Positions 49,199 to 58,115 of a DNA stretch of 64,000 bases are shown here, one piece after another. Made by a program: the position numbers and the translations under genes. Position 1 is the stretch's first letter; each line of letters opens with the position of its first letter. The notes below the pieces were generated by a model. The model did no database searches and was not told where the DNA came from. It worked only from the letters and a program-made list of their open reading frames with translations. Source of the stretch: CAYVUV01 sp964455095 (GTDB taxonomy: Bacteria; Desulfobacterota; Binatia; HRBIN30; CADEER01); NCBI GenBank assembly GCA_964455095.1, contig CAYVUV010000404.1, positions 1-64,000 on the forward strand, written 5' to 3'.

Positions 49199-50950
49199 GT
49201 GAGCGTCACTTCCTACACCTCGCTGCTCGATCCGATGCGCGCGCGCGCCGCGACGGCGCCCGATTGGCCCGGCATCGTCTTGATCCACGAAGACGGCCGG
49301 CGCGAGACCGTCACTGCCGGCGAACTGTGGCGCGACGTCCTGGCAGCCGCGTCCGGCTTGCGCGACGCCGGCCTGCGACCCGACGACGTCGTCATCGCCA
49401 TCATGGGCCACTCGCGCCAGTTGATCGCGACGTTTCTCGGCGCCATGGCGCTCGGCGCCGTGCCGACGATCGTCTCACCCAGGGCGCCGCGGCTCGATGC
49501 CGATGTCTACCGCAACCGCATCGCCACCCTCGCGCACAATGCCGCGGCCGCGGCGGTGATCACGCACGCGGCCGATGCCCCGGCGCTGCGAGATCTGCTG
49601 CGCGGGCTGGCGGTCCCGGTGATCGGCAGCGACACGGGCAACGCATCGTCGATCGTCTCCGAACGGGAGGGCGAGGCTCCTGCCGAGCCGTGTCTCAATG
49701 TGGCAGCCGGCTCCGCGGGAGCGTCGCCCTCCCAGGAGCATCCGATCGCGTTCATCCAATACAGCAGCGGCTCGGGCGGTGTGCAGAAAGGCGCCGTGCA
49801 CACGCACGCCGGCGTGTTGCGCTACATCGAGTCGAAGCGGGTCGGCCTGCCGTTTACGACCGACGACGTCGTCGTCTGCTGGACGCCGCTGTATCACGAC
49901 CAGGGGCTGCTGAGCGGGCTGCTGATGCCGATGGTGGTGGGCATTCGCAGCGTGTTGATTTCGCCGCTGCACTGGGTGCGGCAACCGGCAATTCTCCTGC
50001 AAGCGATGCACGAGTACGGCGGCACGGTGAGTTACATGCCGAACTTCGCCCTCAACCACTGCGCCCGCGGCGTGCGCGAGCGCGACAGTCGCGATCTCGA
50101 CCTCAGTCGCTGGCGCCTGCTGATGCTGGGCGGCGAGCCGGTGCGCGCCGACAGCCTGCGCGCCTTCGCCGAGCGCTTCGCACCACAGGGGTTTCGCGCA
50201 TCCTCTCTGCGCGCCGGCTACGGCATGGCCGAGATGGTCGAAGGCGTGACCACGGGCAGCAGCGGTCCGCCCAACGTCGACTGGATCAGCGTTGCGGCGC
50301 TGCAGCGCGAGGCGCGGGCGGAGCCGGCGGCGCCGGGCGCCGCGGGGGCAACGTCGTTCGTCAATTGCGGACCGCCCAAGCACGGCGCCGAGGTGCGCGT
50401 CGTGGATGCCGACGGCGTCCCACTGCCGGACCGACGCATCGGCGAGATCGAGGTGCGCTGCGATTACCGGATGCGCGAGTATCATCGCCGGCCCGACCTC
50501 ACCGACGCGGCGTTCCGCGACGGCTGGTTTCGCGCCCGCGATCTCGGCTACATGGTCGGCGGCGAGGTCTATGTCGTCGGTCGCACGTCCGATCTGATCA
50601 TTGTCGGCGGCCGCAACGTCGCCCCCGAGGACATCGAAGCAGTCGCCGAGCAAGTACCCGGCGCTCTGCTTGGGCGCACCGTCGCCTTCGGTCTCACCGA
50701 CGAACGCGCCGGAACCGAACGCGTGATCCTGGTGTGCGAGACTGCGCAGACGGACGATCGCGAGCATCAGCTCGCGTTGGAACGCGAGCTGCGCCGCGCG
50801 ATTACCCACGCGCTGGAGATCGCGCTCGGCGAGGTGCGCATGGTCGAGCGCGGCTGGATCGTCAAGACCTCGAGCGGCAAGAAAGCGCGCGGCGACAACC
50901 GGGAGAAGTACCGGCAGCAGTTCGGCCCCTCAGCCGAGGCAGCCCGATAG
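49199..50950 (+). CDS. Acyl-AMP ligase (fatty-acyl-AMP ligase/DltA-like)
   Basis: A 583-aa adenylate-forming enzyme. The P-loop is FIQYSSGSGGVQKGAVHTHA, the A5 region is AGYGMAEMVEG, A7/A8 are GWFRARDLGYMVGGEVYVV and GRTSDLIIVGGRNVAPEDIE, and the A10 lysine lies in VKTSSGKKARGDN. It should activate a carboxylic acid as acyl-AMP and load it onto the carrier protein encoded next. The overall sequence is closer to fatty-acyl-AMP ligases than to DltA. The GTG start at 49199 is one base after the MBOAT stop. Codons for about 23 residues (SEREGEAPAEPCLNVAAGSA region) come from a palindromic repeat inserted in frame. Confidence 0.88.
   Translation: MSVTSYTSLLDPMRARAATAPDWPGIVLIHEDGRRETVTAGELWRDVLAAASGLRDAGLRPDDVVIAIMGHSRQLIATFLGAMALGAVPTIVSPRAPRLDADVYRNRIATLAHNAAAAAVITHAADAPALRDLLRGLAVPVIGSDTGNASSIVSEREGEAPAEPCLNVAAGSAGASPSQEHPIAFIQYSSGSGGVQKGAVHTHAGVLRYIESKRVGLPFTTDDVVVCWTPLYHDQGLLSGLLMPMVVGIRSVLISPLHWVRQPAILLQAMHEYGGTVSYMPNFALNHCARGVRERDSRDLDLSRWRLLMLGGEPVRADSLRAFAERFAPQGFRASSLRAGYGMAEMVEGVTTGSSGPPNVDWISVAALQREARAEPAAPGAAGATSFVNCGPPKHGAEVRVVDADGVPLPDRRIGEIEVRCDYRMREYHRRPDLTDAAFRDGWFRARDLGYMVGGEVYVVGRTSDLIIVGGRNVAPEDIEAVAEQVPGALLGRTVAFGLTDERAGTERVILVCETAQTDDREHQLALERELRRAITHALEIALGEVRMVERGWIVKTSSGKKARGDNREKYRQQFGPSAEAAR
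49665..49733. repeat. Palindromic repeat inserted in frame within the acyl-AMP ligase gene
   Basis: The 69-base element (23 codons) begins GGGAGGGCGAGGCTCCTGCC and ends with the inverse arm GGCTCCGCGGGAGCGTCGCC followed by CTCCC. It encodes GEAPAEP...AGSAGASPS without a stop and lies in a loop between the N-terminal domain and the P-loop. Half-arms of the same repeat occur at 42533-42556 and 52050-52073. Confidence 0.72.
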
Positions 50951-50954
50951 AAGC

Positions 50955-51203
50955 ATGGCAACTCGAGCCGAAATCGTCGACGGATTGCGGACCTTCATCT
51001 GCACCGAGCTGATGCAGCACCCGTCGTATCCGCTGCAGGAGGACGAGCCGCTGATGTCGGGCGGCCTGGTCGATTCCTTCTGCATCGCCCACATCGCGGT
51101 GCTGATCGAGCAAGCCTGGGGGGTGTACATCCCCGACCCCGAGCTGACGGTCGCGAACATGGACACGCTCAACCTCATCGCGACGCGGGTGCTTCAGGGA
51201 TAG
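50955..51203 (+). CDS. Acyl/peptidyl carrier protein (DltC-like)
   Basis: An 82-aa acidic four-helix carrier protein. The phosphopantetheine attachment site is GGLVDSFCIAHI, with Ser41-like serine in DSF rather than the common DSL. Size and acidity match ACP and DltC families. It starts four bases after the ligase stop, so it is probably the ligase's cognate carrier, which presents the acyl group to the MBOAT protein as DltC does. The ATG is at 50955. It is the last gene of the operon; the inverted repeat downstream may terminate transcription. Confidence 0.86.
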   Translation: MATRAEIVDGLRTFICTELMQHPSYPLQEDEPLMSGGLVDSFCIAHIAVLIEQAWGVYIPDPELTVANMDTLNLIATRVLQG

Positions 51204-51224
51204 CGACCCGTTGATGCGTCCTCC

Positions 51225-51322
51225 GATCGGGGTCGGGGTCGGAATCGCTATCGGAATCGATCTGGAGCCGTTCGCACCGCCGCAGAGATCGATCCCGACA
51301 CCGATACTGACTCCGACCCCGA
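51225..51322. repeat. Large inverted repeat of TCGGGG/ATCGGA-type hexamers
   Basis: A left arm built from repeats such as GATCGGGGTCGG and GGAATCG (51225-51262) faces an inverted arm with CCGACACCGA, CTGACTCCGACCCCGAG (51285-51322) across about 22 bases. It lies between convergent genes (carrier protein and DUF1993), where it could act as a bidirectional terminator. No T-run is present. Confidence 0.55.
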
Positions 51323-51337
51323 GGGAAGGGTTCCGGT

Positions 51338-51844
51338 TCAGTCCTGCGCGGGAATCGACCCGACGTAGTCCATCTTGCCAAGGTCGACGCCGTTGTGGCG
51401 CAGGATGGCGTAGGCCATCGTCACGTGGAAGAAGAAGTTGGGAATGGCGACCTGCACCAGGTAATCGTCGCCCTTGAGCCATTTCCCCCCGAGCCAGGGC
51501 GGCGACACCTTGCGGTCCTCGGCGCCGACCAGGTCCTTCGCCTGCACGGTCGCGACGAAGCTCAAGCACTTCTCGATGCGCTGGCGCAGCTCGGCAAACG
51601 TCTTCTCCGTATCCGGATGTGACGGCGCCTGCTTGCCGCCGAGGTACGCGGCGGCGTACTTCGCCTGGTCGCATGCCGACTGCACCTGGCGAATGAACTC
51701 GTACTGATCCGGCGCCAGGCGGGCCTGGGCGAGCACATCGACCTCGAAGGATTTCGCCGCCGCATGCGCGGTGGCCTTGTCCATCCACTGCTCGAGGTTG
51801 CGCAGCATCTTGGCGAACAGCTGGATCGCATCGTTGTGATTCAT
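51338..51844 (-). CDS. DUF1993 family protein
   Basis: A 168-aa soluble helical protein of the DUF1993 family. Conserved segments include FAKMLRNLEQWMDKA, APDQYEFIRQVQSACDQAKY and a C-terminal IPNFFFHVTMAYAILRHNGV, which ends DLGKMDYVGSI, all typical. The family resembles DinB-like four-helix bundles; histidines in the C-terminal helix could bind metal. The biochemical role is not established. The ATG at 51844 has an excellent AAAGGAGG site. It faces the carrier-protein gene and diverges from the cyclase gene upstream. Confidence 0.9.
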   Translation of the reverse strand: MNHNDAIQLFAKMLRNLEQWMDKATAHAAAKSFEVDVLAQARLAPDQYEFIRQVQSACDQAKYAAAYLGGKQAPSHPDTEKTFAELRQRIEKCLSFVATVQAKDLVGAEDRKVSPPWLGGKWLKGDDYLVQVAIPNFFFHVTMAYAILRHNGVDLGKMDYVGSIPAQD

Positions 51845-51965
51845 GAGCGCCTCCTTTGGTTATCGGCGGACGATAGCCCACGGCGCATGGTCACGCGACC
51901 CCCGCAGAGGGGGCGTTCCGGCGCTCGCGTCTGTCGTGCTAGGCACCATGTTCGGACGACCTGCG

Positions 51966-54900
51966 ATGCGCTGCCCCTCCTGTAACCACGACACCCGCGC
52001 TGCCGCCAAGTTCTGCGAGGAGTGCGGGCAGGTTCTGAACGCCGAAGAGGGCTCGGCTGGAGCCTCGCCATCCGAGCGATCGCCGCGCTCCTACACACCC
52101 CCACACCTTGCCGACAAGATCCTGCAATCGAAGTCCGCCCTCGCGGGCGAGCGCAAGCAGGTCACGGCGCTCTTCGCCGACGTCAAGGGGTCGATGGAGA
52201 TGGCCGAGCAGATGGACCCCGAGGCGTGGAGCGCCATCATGCAGCGCTTCCTGTCGATTGTCGCCGACGGCATCCATCGCTTCGAAGGCATGGTGAACCA
52301 GTACATGGGCGATGGGGTCATGGCGCTCTTTGGCGCCCCGATCGCACACGAGGACCACGCGCAACGGGCCTGCTACGCGGCGCTGCATCTGCGCGCCGCC
52401 GTGCGCGAGTATGCGAGCGAAGTGCGCATCCGGCACGGGGTCCCGTTTGCCGTCCGCATCGGTCTCAATTCTGGCGAGGTCGTCGTCAGTCGGATCGGCG
52501 ACGATCTGCGCATGGACTACACCGCGCAGGGACAAGTCGTCGGACTCGCGCAACGCATGCAGGCCATCGCCGAGTCGGGGCACATCTTTATCTCTGAACA
52601 CACGGCGCGGCTCGTCGAGGGCTACTTCCAGTTGCAGGATCTCGGACGCGCCAAGGTGAAAGGCGTCAGCGAGCCCGTTGGGATCTTCGATCTCGACGGA
52701 ACCGGGTCGCTGCGCACGCGCTTGGACCGTTCGCGCGCCCGCGGCCTGTCGCGCTTCGTCGGGCGCGATCCCGACATGGCCATCCTCGAAGCGGCGCTCG
52801 AGCGCGCGCGCAGCGGCAGCGGGCAGGTCGTGGGCGTGGTCGCCGAGCCCGGCACCGGCAAGTCGCGCCTGTGCGCCGAGTTCCTCGCCGGCTGCCGGGC
52901 GCGCGGCATTCCGATCCTCGAAGCGCGCGGCGTGGCGCACGGCAAGTTGATTCCCATGCTGCCCATGCTGGAGCTCTGGCGCGCTGTGTGCGGCATCACG
53001 GACGGCGACGATCCCGCGGCGACGCGGGCGAAGATCACCGCGCGGCTGTTGCCGGTGGACAGAAGCCTGCGCGCGGTGCTGCCCTTTCTGTTCGACGTGC
53101 TCGGCGTTTCGGACCCAGTCCACCCCGCTCCCACCATCGACGCCGCGCAGCGGCAGACCGTGCTGCACGACGCGGTAAAGCGGGTGCTGCACGATCCGGC
53201 TTATGGGGCGACGCGCGTGCTCCTGCTCGAGGACCTGCACTGGTTCGACGGCGCCAGCGACAGTTTCCTCGCAACCATGGTCGAGAGCGTGCCGGCCACG
53301 CGCGATCTTCTGCTGGTCAACTTCCGTCCCGAGTACCAGGCCAGCTGGATGCAGCGCGCGCACTATCAGGAGGTGCCGCTCCAACCCTTGGGGCCCGAGG
53401 CCATTCGCGCGCTGTTGCGCGATCAGCTGGGCGAGGACCCGAGCGTCGCGGCGCTGCCGGCCATCATTCACGAGCGCACCAAGGGCAACCCGTTTTTCAT
53501 CGAAGAGGTGGTCCAATCGCTGGTGGAAAGCGGCCACTTGGTGGGAACGCGCGGCGCCTACCAGCTGACGACGGCGGTCGACGCGCTGGAGGTGCCGGTC
53601 AGCGTGCACGCCGTGCTGGCGGCGCGCATCGATCGCCTGCCGGAGCGCGACAAGCACGTGCTGCAAACCGCCGCAGTCATCGGCAAGACGTTCGGCGAAG
53701 CGCTCCTGCACCGCGTCATGGCGAGCGTCGCACCGATCGACGACGCGGAGCTCGGCGCCGCGCTGGCTGCATTGGCAGCGGCGGAGTTTCTCTTCGAAGC
53801 GGCGGTCTATCCGCAGCGCGAGTACTCGTTCAAGCACCCGCTCACGCGCGAAGTGGCGCAGCGCTCGCAACTGCGCGAGCGGCGCATCCGGGTCCACGTC
53901 GAAGCGGCGGCCCAGGCGCGGGCACGCTTCGCCTACGGCGAGACCCACCTGCACCTCGAAGCGGCACTCGACCTGCTCGGCGAGCAACCCGAGACGCGCG
54001 AGCGCTTGCGGCAGGAGATGGCGCTGCTCGAAAACCTCGGCACGACGTTGTTCGGCATGCGCGGCTACGGCGACGCGGACGGGGCGCGCGCCTTTGCGCG
54101 GATGCGCGAGCTGGCCGAGCGCCTGGATGGCGCCGAAGCGAGCCTGCAGGCCATGGAAGGGCAACTCATCGTCCATACGATGCGCGCCGAGTACACCAGC
54201 GCCCGGGACCGAGGAGAGGAGCTGCTCGTGCTGGCCGAGCAACTCGGCAACTATGCCGCCATCGCCAGGGCTCTCCCGTCGCTGGGCGGAACGCTGATCC
54301 ATCTCGGCGAGGTCGAGGACGCCCACGCCCACGCCGAGCGCGGACGCGCCCTGTGCGGCCAGCACGAACCGACCATTCACGGCATCGCCTGCTGCAACCT
54401 GCTCGCCTCGACGCACGCACATCTGGGCCACATCGCGCAGGCGCGGGCGATGAACCGCGAAGCCGTTGCCCTCGCCGCGCAGGGCGGCATCCCGTACCTC
54501 CGCGCCCACGCAGCGAACTTCGCCGCGACTGTCTGCGCAGCCCTGCGCGATGTCGCGGAGACGCGGTCGCTCGCTGAGGAAACCGAGCGCCTCGCGACCG
54601 AATACGGCTTCGAGGTCCTGCGCATCACGGCGACGATATTTCTCGGCTGGTGCACCGTCGCCGAAGGGCGCGTCGATGAGGGGCTCCCAGTCGTACGCGA
54701 CGGCCTCGCGGAATACGCCACGACGGGACAGCGCATCAGCACCACATCCTATTGCCTGCCCCTGATCGAAGCGCACCTCGCCCGCGGCGACTGGGCGGCC
54801 GCAAACCAGGTGCTGGACACCGCCTTCGCCTTCGTGGCCGAAACCGGGGAGCGCATCTACGAGCACGAGCTCTACCGGTTGAAGGGCGAGTGCGCCCTGG

Positions 54901-55121
54901 TCGCAAACGGCCGTCACGCCGTGGCCGTGCAACACTTCGAACGCGCGATCGCGATCGCAGCGGCCAACAAGGCCCTGCTCTTCGAGCTGCGCGCCGCGAC
55001 CAGCCTATGCCGGGTCGAACCGAGCTCGGCGCGCGCGCGGCTCGCCGGACTCGTCGAACGCTTCAGCCCCGAAGACGATTGCGCCGACCTGCGCGCCGCG
55101 CAGGCGCTGTTGGCAACTTGA
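51966..55121 (+). CDS. Class III adenylate/guanylate cyclase-ATPase-TPR signalling protein
   Basis: A 1051-aa regulator with three parts. A zinc ribbon (CPSC...CEEC) occupies residues 3-22. A class III cyclase domain (about 60-240) has FADVKGSMEMAEQMD with metal-binding Asp and NQYMGDGVMALFGAP, as in bacterial adenylate cyclases. An AAA/STAND ATPase (about 265-640) has Walker A AEPGTGKSR near residue 296 and LLLEDLHWFD. TPR-like helices fill the C-terminus. Such proteins make cAMP or cGMP under control of protein partners. A short palindrome-derived insert (EEGSAGASPS) follows the zinc ribbon. The start is ATG 51966; 51948 is possible. Confidence 0.88.
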   Translation: MRCPSCNHDTRAAAKFCEECGQVLNAEEGSAGASPSERSPRSYTPPHLADKILQSKSALAGERKQVTALFADVKGSMEMAEQMDPEAWSAIMQRFLSIVADGIHRFEGMVNQYMGDGVMALFGAPIAHEDHAQRACYAALHLRAAVREYASEVRIRHGVPFAVRIGLNSGEVVVSRIGDDLRMDYTAQGQVVGLAQRMQAIAESGHIFISEHTARLVEGYFQLQDLGRAKVKGVSEPVGIFDLDGTGSLRTRLDRSRARGLSRFVGRDPDMAILEAALERARSGSGQVVGVVAEPGTGKSRLCAEFLAGCRARGIPILEARGVAHGKLIPMLPMLELWRAVCGITDGDDPAATRAKITARLLPVDRSLRAVLPFLFDVLGVSDPVHPAPTIDAAQRQTVLHDAVKRVLHDPAYGATRVLLLEDLHWFDGASDSFLATMVESVPATRDLLLVNFRPEYQASWMQRAHYQEVPLQPLGPEAIRALLRDQLGEDPSVAALPAIIHERTKGNPFFIEEVVQSLVESGHLVGTRGAYQLTTAVDALEVPVSVHAVLAARIDRLPERDKHVLQTAAVIGKTFGEALLHRVMASVAPIDDAELGAALAALAAAEFLFEAAVYPQREYSFKHPLTREVAQRSQLRERRIRVHVEAAAQARARFAYGETHLHLEAALDLLGEQPETRERLRQEMALLENLGTTLFGMRGYGDADGARAFARMRELAERLDGAEASLQAMEGQLIVHTMRAEYTSARDRGEELLVLAEQLGNYAAIARALPSLGGTLIHLGEVEDAHAHAERGRALCGQHEPTIHGIACCNLLASTHAHLGHIAQARAMNREAVALAAQGGIPYLRAHAANFAATVCAALRDVAETRSLAEETERLATEYGFEVLRITATIFLGWCTVAEGRVDEGLPVVRDGLAEYATTGQRISTTSYCLPLIEAHLARGDWAAANQVLDTAFAFVAETGERIYEHELYRLKGECALVANGRHAVAVQHFERAIAIAAANKALLFELRAATSLCRVEPSSARARLAGLVERFSPEDDCADLRAAQALLAT

Positions 55122-55175
55122 AGCGCATCGACGCGTTATTCAAACAGCCCGTTGAAAGACCCCGCTCCGGGCCCG

Positions 55176-57431
55176 TCAGAGGCTCGCATCGACCGGCGCG
55201 ACGTTGACGGGGATGCCGTTGACGATGGCGTTGCCCGACGGCACGTCGACGAGCGTGCCGGGTGCGAGCAGGTTGTTGTTCACCCCGGCGTAGCGCGCGG
55301 CGACCGAGAGTTGGGCGCCGTCGCGGTCGTGCCCCCAGCCGTGCGGGAGGCTGACGACGCCGGGCATCATCTCGTCGCTGACTTCCGCTGGCGCGACGAT
55401 CGAACCGGCCTCGGAGGCGACGCGCGCCGGGGCGCCGTCGGCGATGCCCAACCGCTGCGCGTCGTCGGGATGAATCAGCAGCGTGCAGCGGTCGCGGCCG
55501 CGCACCAGCTTCTCGACGTTGTGCATCCACGAGTTGTTGGAGCGCAGGTGGCGCCGGCTGACCAGCAGCAGATCGTCCGACCGGCGTTGCAACCGGCGCT
55601 GCAGTCGCGGCAAGTCGGCCGTGATCCACGCCGGCGTCAGCTCGATTTTCCCCGTCGGTGTCTGCAGCGGCGCCGGCAGGCGCGGGGCGAGGGCGCCTTT
55701 GTCGATGCCGTGCGGTTCTGATTTCAGGCGCGCGAGCGTTAGACCGGCTGGGTCGGCGCCGTAGGCGTCGCCGTGCGGGCCGACGCGGATGGAGAAATCG
55801 AGCAAACGCTCCGGGCCGCCGCCGGGGCTCACGGCGGCGATCTCGCCGGCGTCGCGCCCGGCAATGCGCGAGCGCGGATCGGCCGCCAGCGTCGCCGCCA
55901 GACCGAAGAAGAACATGTCGTCGAGCTGCGCGATGTCGACATCGGCGGCGTGCTGGCCGTTGGCCAACGCCGCCAGAGTCAGCAGGATCTGCCACTCGGC
56001 CGGCCGGTCGGTCGGCGGCGGGAAGATCGCGGCGGAGTACTTGCCGGCGTTGCGGATCGCCCACGACCAGATCATCTCGTCGTAGTGCGGCTGCTCGAGC
56101 GGCGACAGCCCGGGCAGGATCACGTCGGCGTGGCGCGTCGTCTCGTTCAGGTAGTTGTCGACGCTGATCATGCACTCGAGCTGCGGCAGCGCCGCGTCGA
56201 GCTTGCCCGCGTCAGGGGCGCTGATGACGGGATTGCCCGCGATCGTGATCAGCGCCCTGATCTGCCCGGCGCCGGGCGCGGCGATCTCTTCGGCGAGGCA
56301 CGACACGGGGTACTGGCCCAACACCTCGGGCGCGCCGCGCACCCGGCTGCGCCAGCGGTCGAGCTGAAAGCCGCCGGCCTGATCGGGCGGCCGCAGCGAG
56401 ATCATCGACCAGGCGATGGGGTCGGCGAACATCGAGCCGCCGGCGCGATCGAGGTTGCCGGTGAGGATGTTCACCACCTCGACCGCCCACGACGCCAGCG
56501 TGCCGAACTCCTGGTTGCAGGTGCCGATGCGGCCGTAGACGGCGGCCGGCGCGGCGGCGCTCAGCTCGCGCGCCAGGCGGCGGATGGTCTCGGCCGGGAC
56601 CACGCAGGCCTCCGCTACGGCTTCGGGCGTGAACGGCGCGACCAGCCGTTCGAACTCGGCGAGCCCGTCGACGTGCGCGGTGAGATGCGCCAGGCGCACG
56701 CGGCCCTCGGCGAACAGTACCTGCGCGATGGCCAGCAGCAGCGCTGCGTCGGTCCCCGGCCGTATGGGCAGCCACTCGTCCGCGTGCGCGGCCGTCGCGG
56801 TCCGGCGCGGATCGATGACGACCACCTTGCCGCCGCGGGCGCGGATCGCATCGAGCCGGCCGAGTACGTCGGGCGCGGCGAGCAGGCTGCCTTGCGACGC
56901 CGCCGGGTTGGCGCCGAGCATCAACAGATACGAGGTGCGGTCGAGATCGGGCACCGGGATGGTCCACATGCCGCCGTACATGAGCGCGCCGACGAGGTTC
57001 TTCGGCCACTGATCGACGGTGCCGGCGGAATAGATCTGCGTGATGCCGGAAAACGCGATGAACGGACCGACGTAGCGCGACAGCGAGAAGTTGTGCGCGG
57101 TCGGATTGCCGATGTAGGTCGCGACGGCGTCCTTGCCGTCGCGCTCGATGACGGCGTGCAGCTTCTGCTCGGCAATGCGGAACGCCTCCGACCAGCTCAC
57201 CGCTCGCCAGCCGTCCCCGTCGCGCACCAGCGGCGCGCGCAGGCGATCGGGGTCGTCGTGCAGATCGCCGAGCACGGCGCCCTTGGGGCAGATATAGCCG
57301 CGACTCCAGACGTCGCGCGCGTCAGGGGTGATACGCGCGACACGGCCGTCCTCGACCGCCACCTCCAGGCCACACATCGCTTCGCAGAGCGGGCAGGTGC
57401 GCAGGTGAACGGCAGTGGTCGGCTCGGGCAT
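55176..57431 (-). CDS. Molybdopterin-dependent oxidoreductase (DMSO reductase superfamily)
   Basis: A 751-aa molybdo-bis-MGD enzyme. An N-terminal 4Fe-4S cluster motif Cx2Cx3C (Cys13, Cys16, Cys20) is completed by Cys47 in GYICPKG. Conserved cofactor-binding regions include GANPAASQGS, VVVIDPRRTATA, AGNPVISAPD and the C-terminal GAPARVASEAGSIVAP. It lacks a twin-Arg signal and appears cytoplasmic. The metal-ligand position (SAGTVDQW region) has no Cys or Sec by eye. It resembles the uncharacterised formate-dehydrogenase-like/nitrate-reductase-like group; the substrate is unknown. No small subunits or maturation genes are adjacent. The ATG is at 57431. It diverges from the 141-aa gene. Confidence 0.9.
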   Translation of the reverse strand: MPEPTTAVHLRTCPLCEAMCGLEVAVEDGRVARITPDARDVWSRGYICPKGAVLGDLHDDPDRLRAPLVRDGDGWRAVSWSEAFRIAEQKLHAVIERDGKDAVATYIGNPTAHNFSLSRYVGPFIAFSGITQIYSAGTVDQWPKNLVGALMYGGMWTIPVPDLDRTSYLLMLGANPAASQGSLLAAPDVLGRLDAIRARGGKVVVIDPRRTATAAHADEWLPIRPGTDAALLLAIAQVLFAEGRVRLAHLTAHVDGLAEFERLVAPFTPEAVAEACVVPAETIRRLARELSAAAPAAVYGRIGTCNQEFGTLASWAVEVVNILTGNLDRAGGSMFADPIAWSMISLRPPDQAGGFQLDRWRSRVRGAPEVLGQYPVSCLAEEIAAPGAGQIRALITIAGNPVISAPDAGKLDAALPQLECMISVDNYLNETTRHADVILPGLSPLEQPHYDEMIWSWAIRNAGKYSAAIFPPPTDRPAEWQILLTLAALANGQHAADVDIAQLDDMFFFGLAATLAADPRSRIAGRDAGEIAAVSPGGGPERLLDFSIRVGPHGDAYGADPAGLTLARLKSEPHGIDKGALAPRLPAPLQTPTGKIELTPAWITADLPRLQRRLQRRSDDLLLVSRRHLRSNNSWMHNVEKLVRGRDRCTLLIHPDDAQRLGIADGAPARVASEAGSIVAPAEVSDEMMPGVVSLPHGWGHDRDGAQLSVAARYAGVNNNLLAPGTLVDVPSGNAIVNGIPVNVAPVDASL

Positions 57432-57610
57432 GCCTGGCCTCTATGACGGAGGCAGGGCGAATTGCAAAGCGTCCCGCGAAACCCGGACGGCTGAATTTGG
57501 CCGCGATCGACAACAGATTGACCCGATCCGACAACGTCGTGGTGGCGGCAACCAGGTACACTGCGGAGCGTTCGGCGGCGCAAAGCGGCTCCCCGCAGGA
57601 GGAGAGGATC

Positions 57611-58036
57611 TTGGTAGCGGCGACCTCACAACTATCCTTCCACGACCCCTACAACGACATCATGGCGCGCTTCATGGCCGCCGAGATCATGACACCCGCG
57701 CAGCTGCCGTCGGCGAGCAATTGGTCGCCCGAGAAAAGACTCGCCGGGGCCGTCCTGGCCGCGGCCTTGGTGGAAGTGCGGGATCACCACCATGATCCCG
57801 CCCACCGCAGTCTCGTCGTCGAAGACCTCCAGTGGATCGTGTGCGACGACGACGGCCCACCGTTCTCGTTCATCCGGCTGTGCCATCTATTCGATCTGGA
57901 GCCGGAATGGGTGCGCGCCGTGGTGCAGCGCTGGGTGACGAAGCCGCCGCAGCGCAAGGAAGACGCCGTCGTGCGGCGGTTCGCCTCGCCCCGGACGGTC
58001 AGTAAGCGAGCGATCGCGCAGCGAGCCTGCGCGTAA
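57611..58036 (+). CDS. Uncharacterised small protein, paralogue of the gene at 20726
   Basis: A 141-aa protein of the same length and layout as the 139-aa protein at 20726. The shared core reads PEKRLAGAVLAAALVEVRDH, then LQWIVCDDDGPPFSFIRLC and HLFDLEPEWVRAVVQRW. The C-terminus is basic (RFASPRTVSKRAIAQRACA). The start is probably TTG 57611, which follows GGAGGAGAGG; an earlier TTG or ATG would add an unmatched N-terminus. I do not recognise a domain; the helical core with a basic tail is compatible with a DNA-binding regulator. It is divergent from the molybdopterin oxidoreductase, which it could regulate. Confidence 0.68.
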   Translation: MVAATSQLSFHDPYNDIMARFMAAEIMTPAQLPSASNWSPEKRLAGAVLAAALVEVRDHHHDPAHRSLVVEDLQWIVCDDDGPPFSFIRLCHLFDLEPEWVRAVVQRWVTKPPQRKEDAVVRRFASPRTVSKRAIAQRACA

Positions 58037-58115
58037 GACCACGGCGGTGCCGTCGTTGCCGCCGGCACGCCGTGTCCGCAATTTCGCCTGTTCCGCGGCC
58101 ATCGTCATCTTGCAC

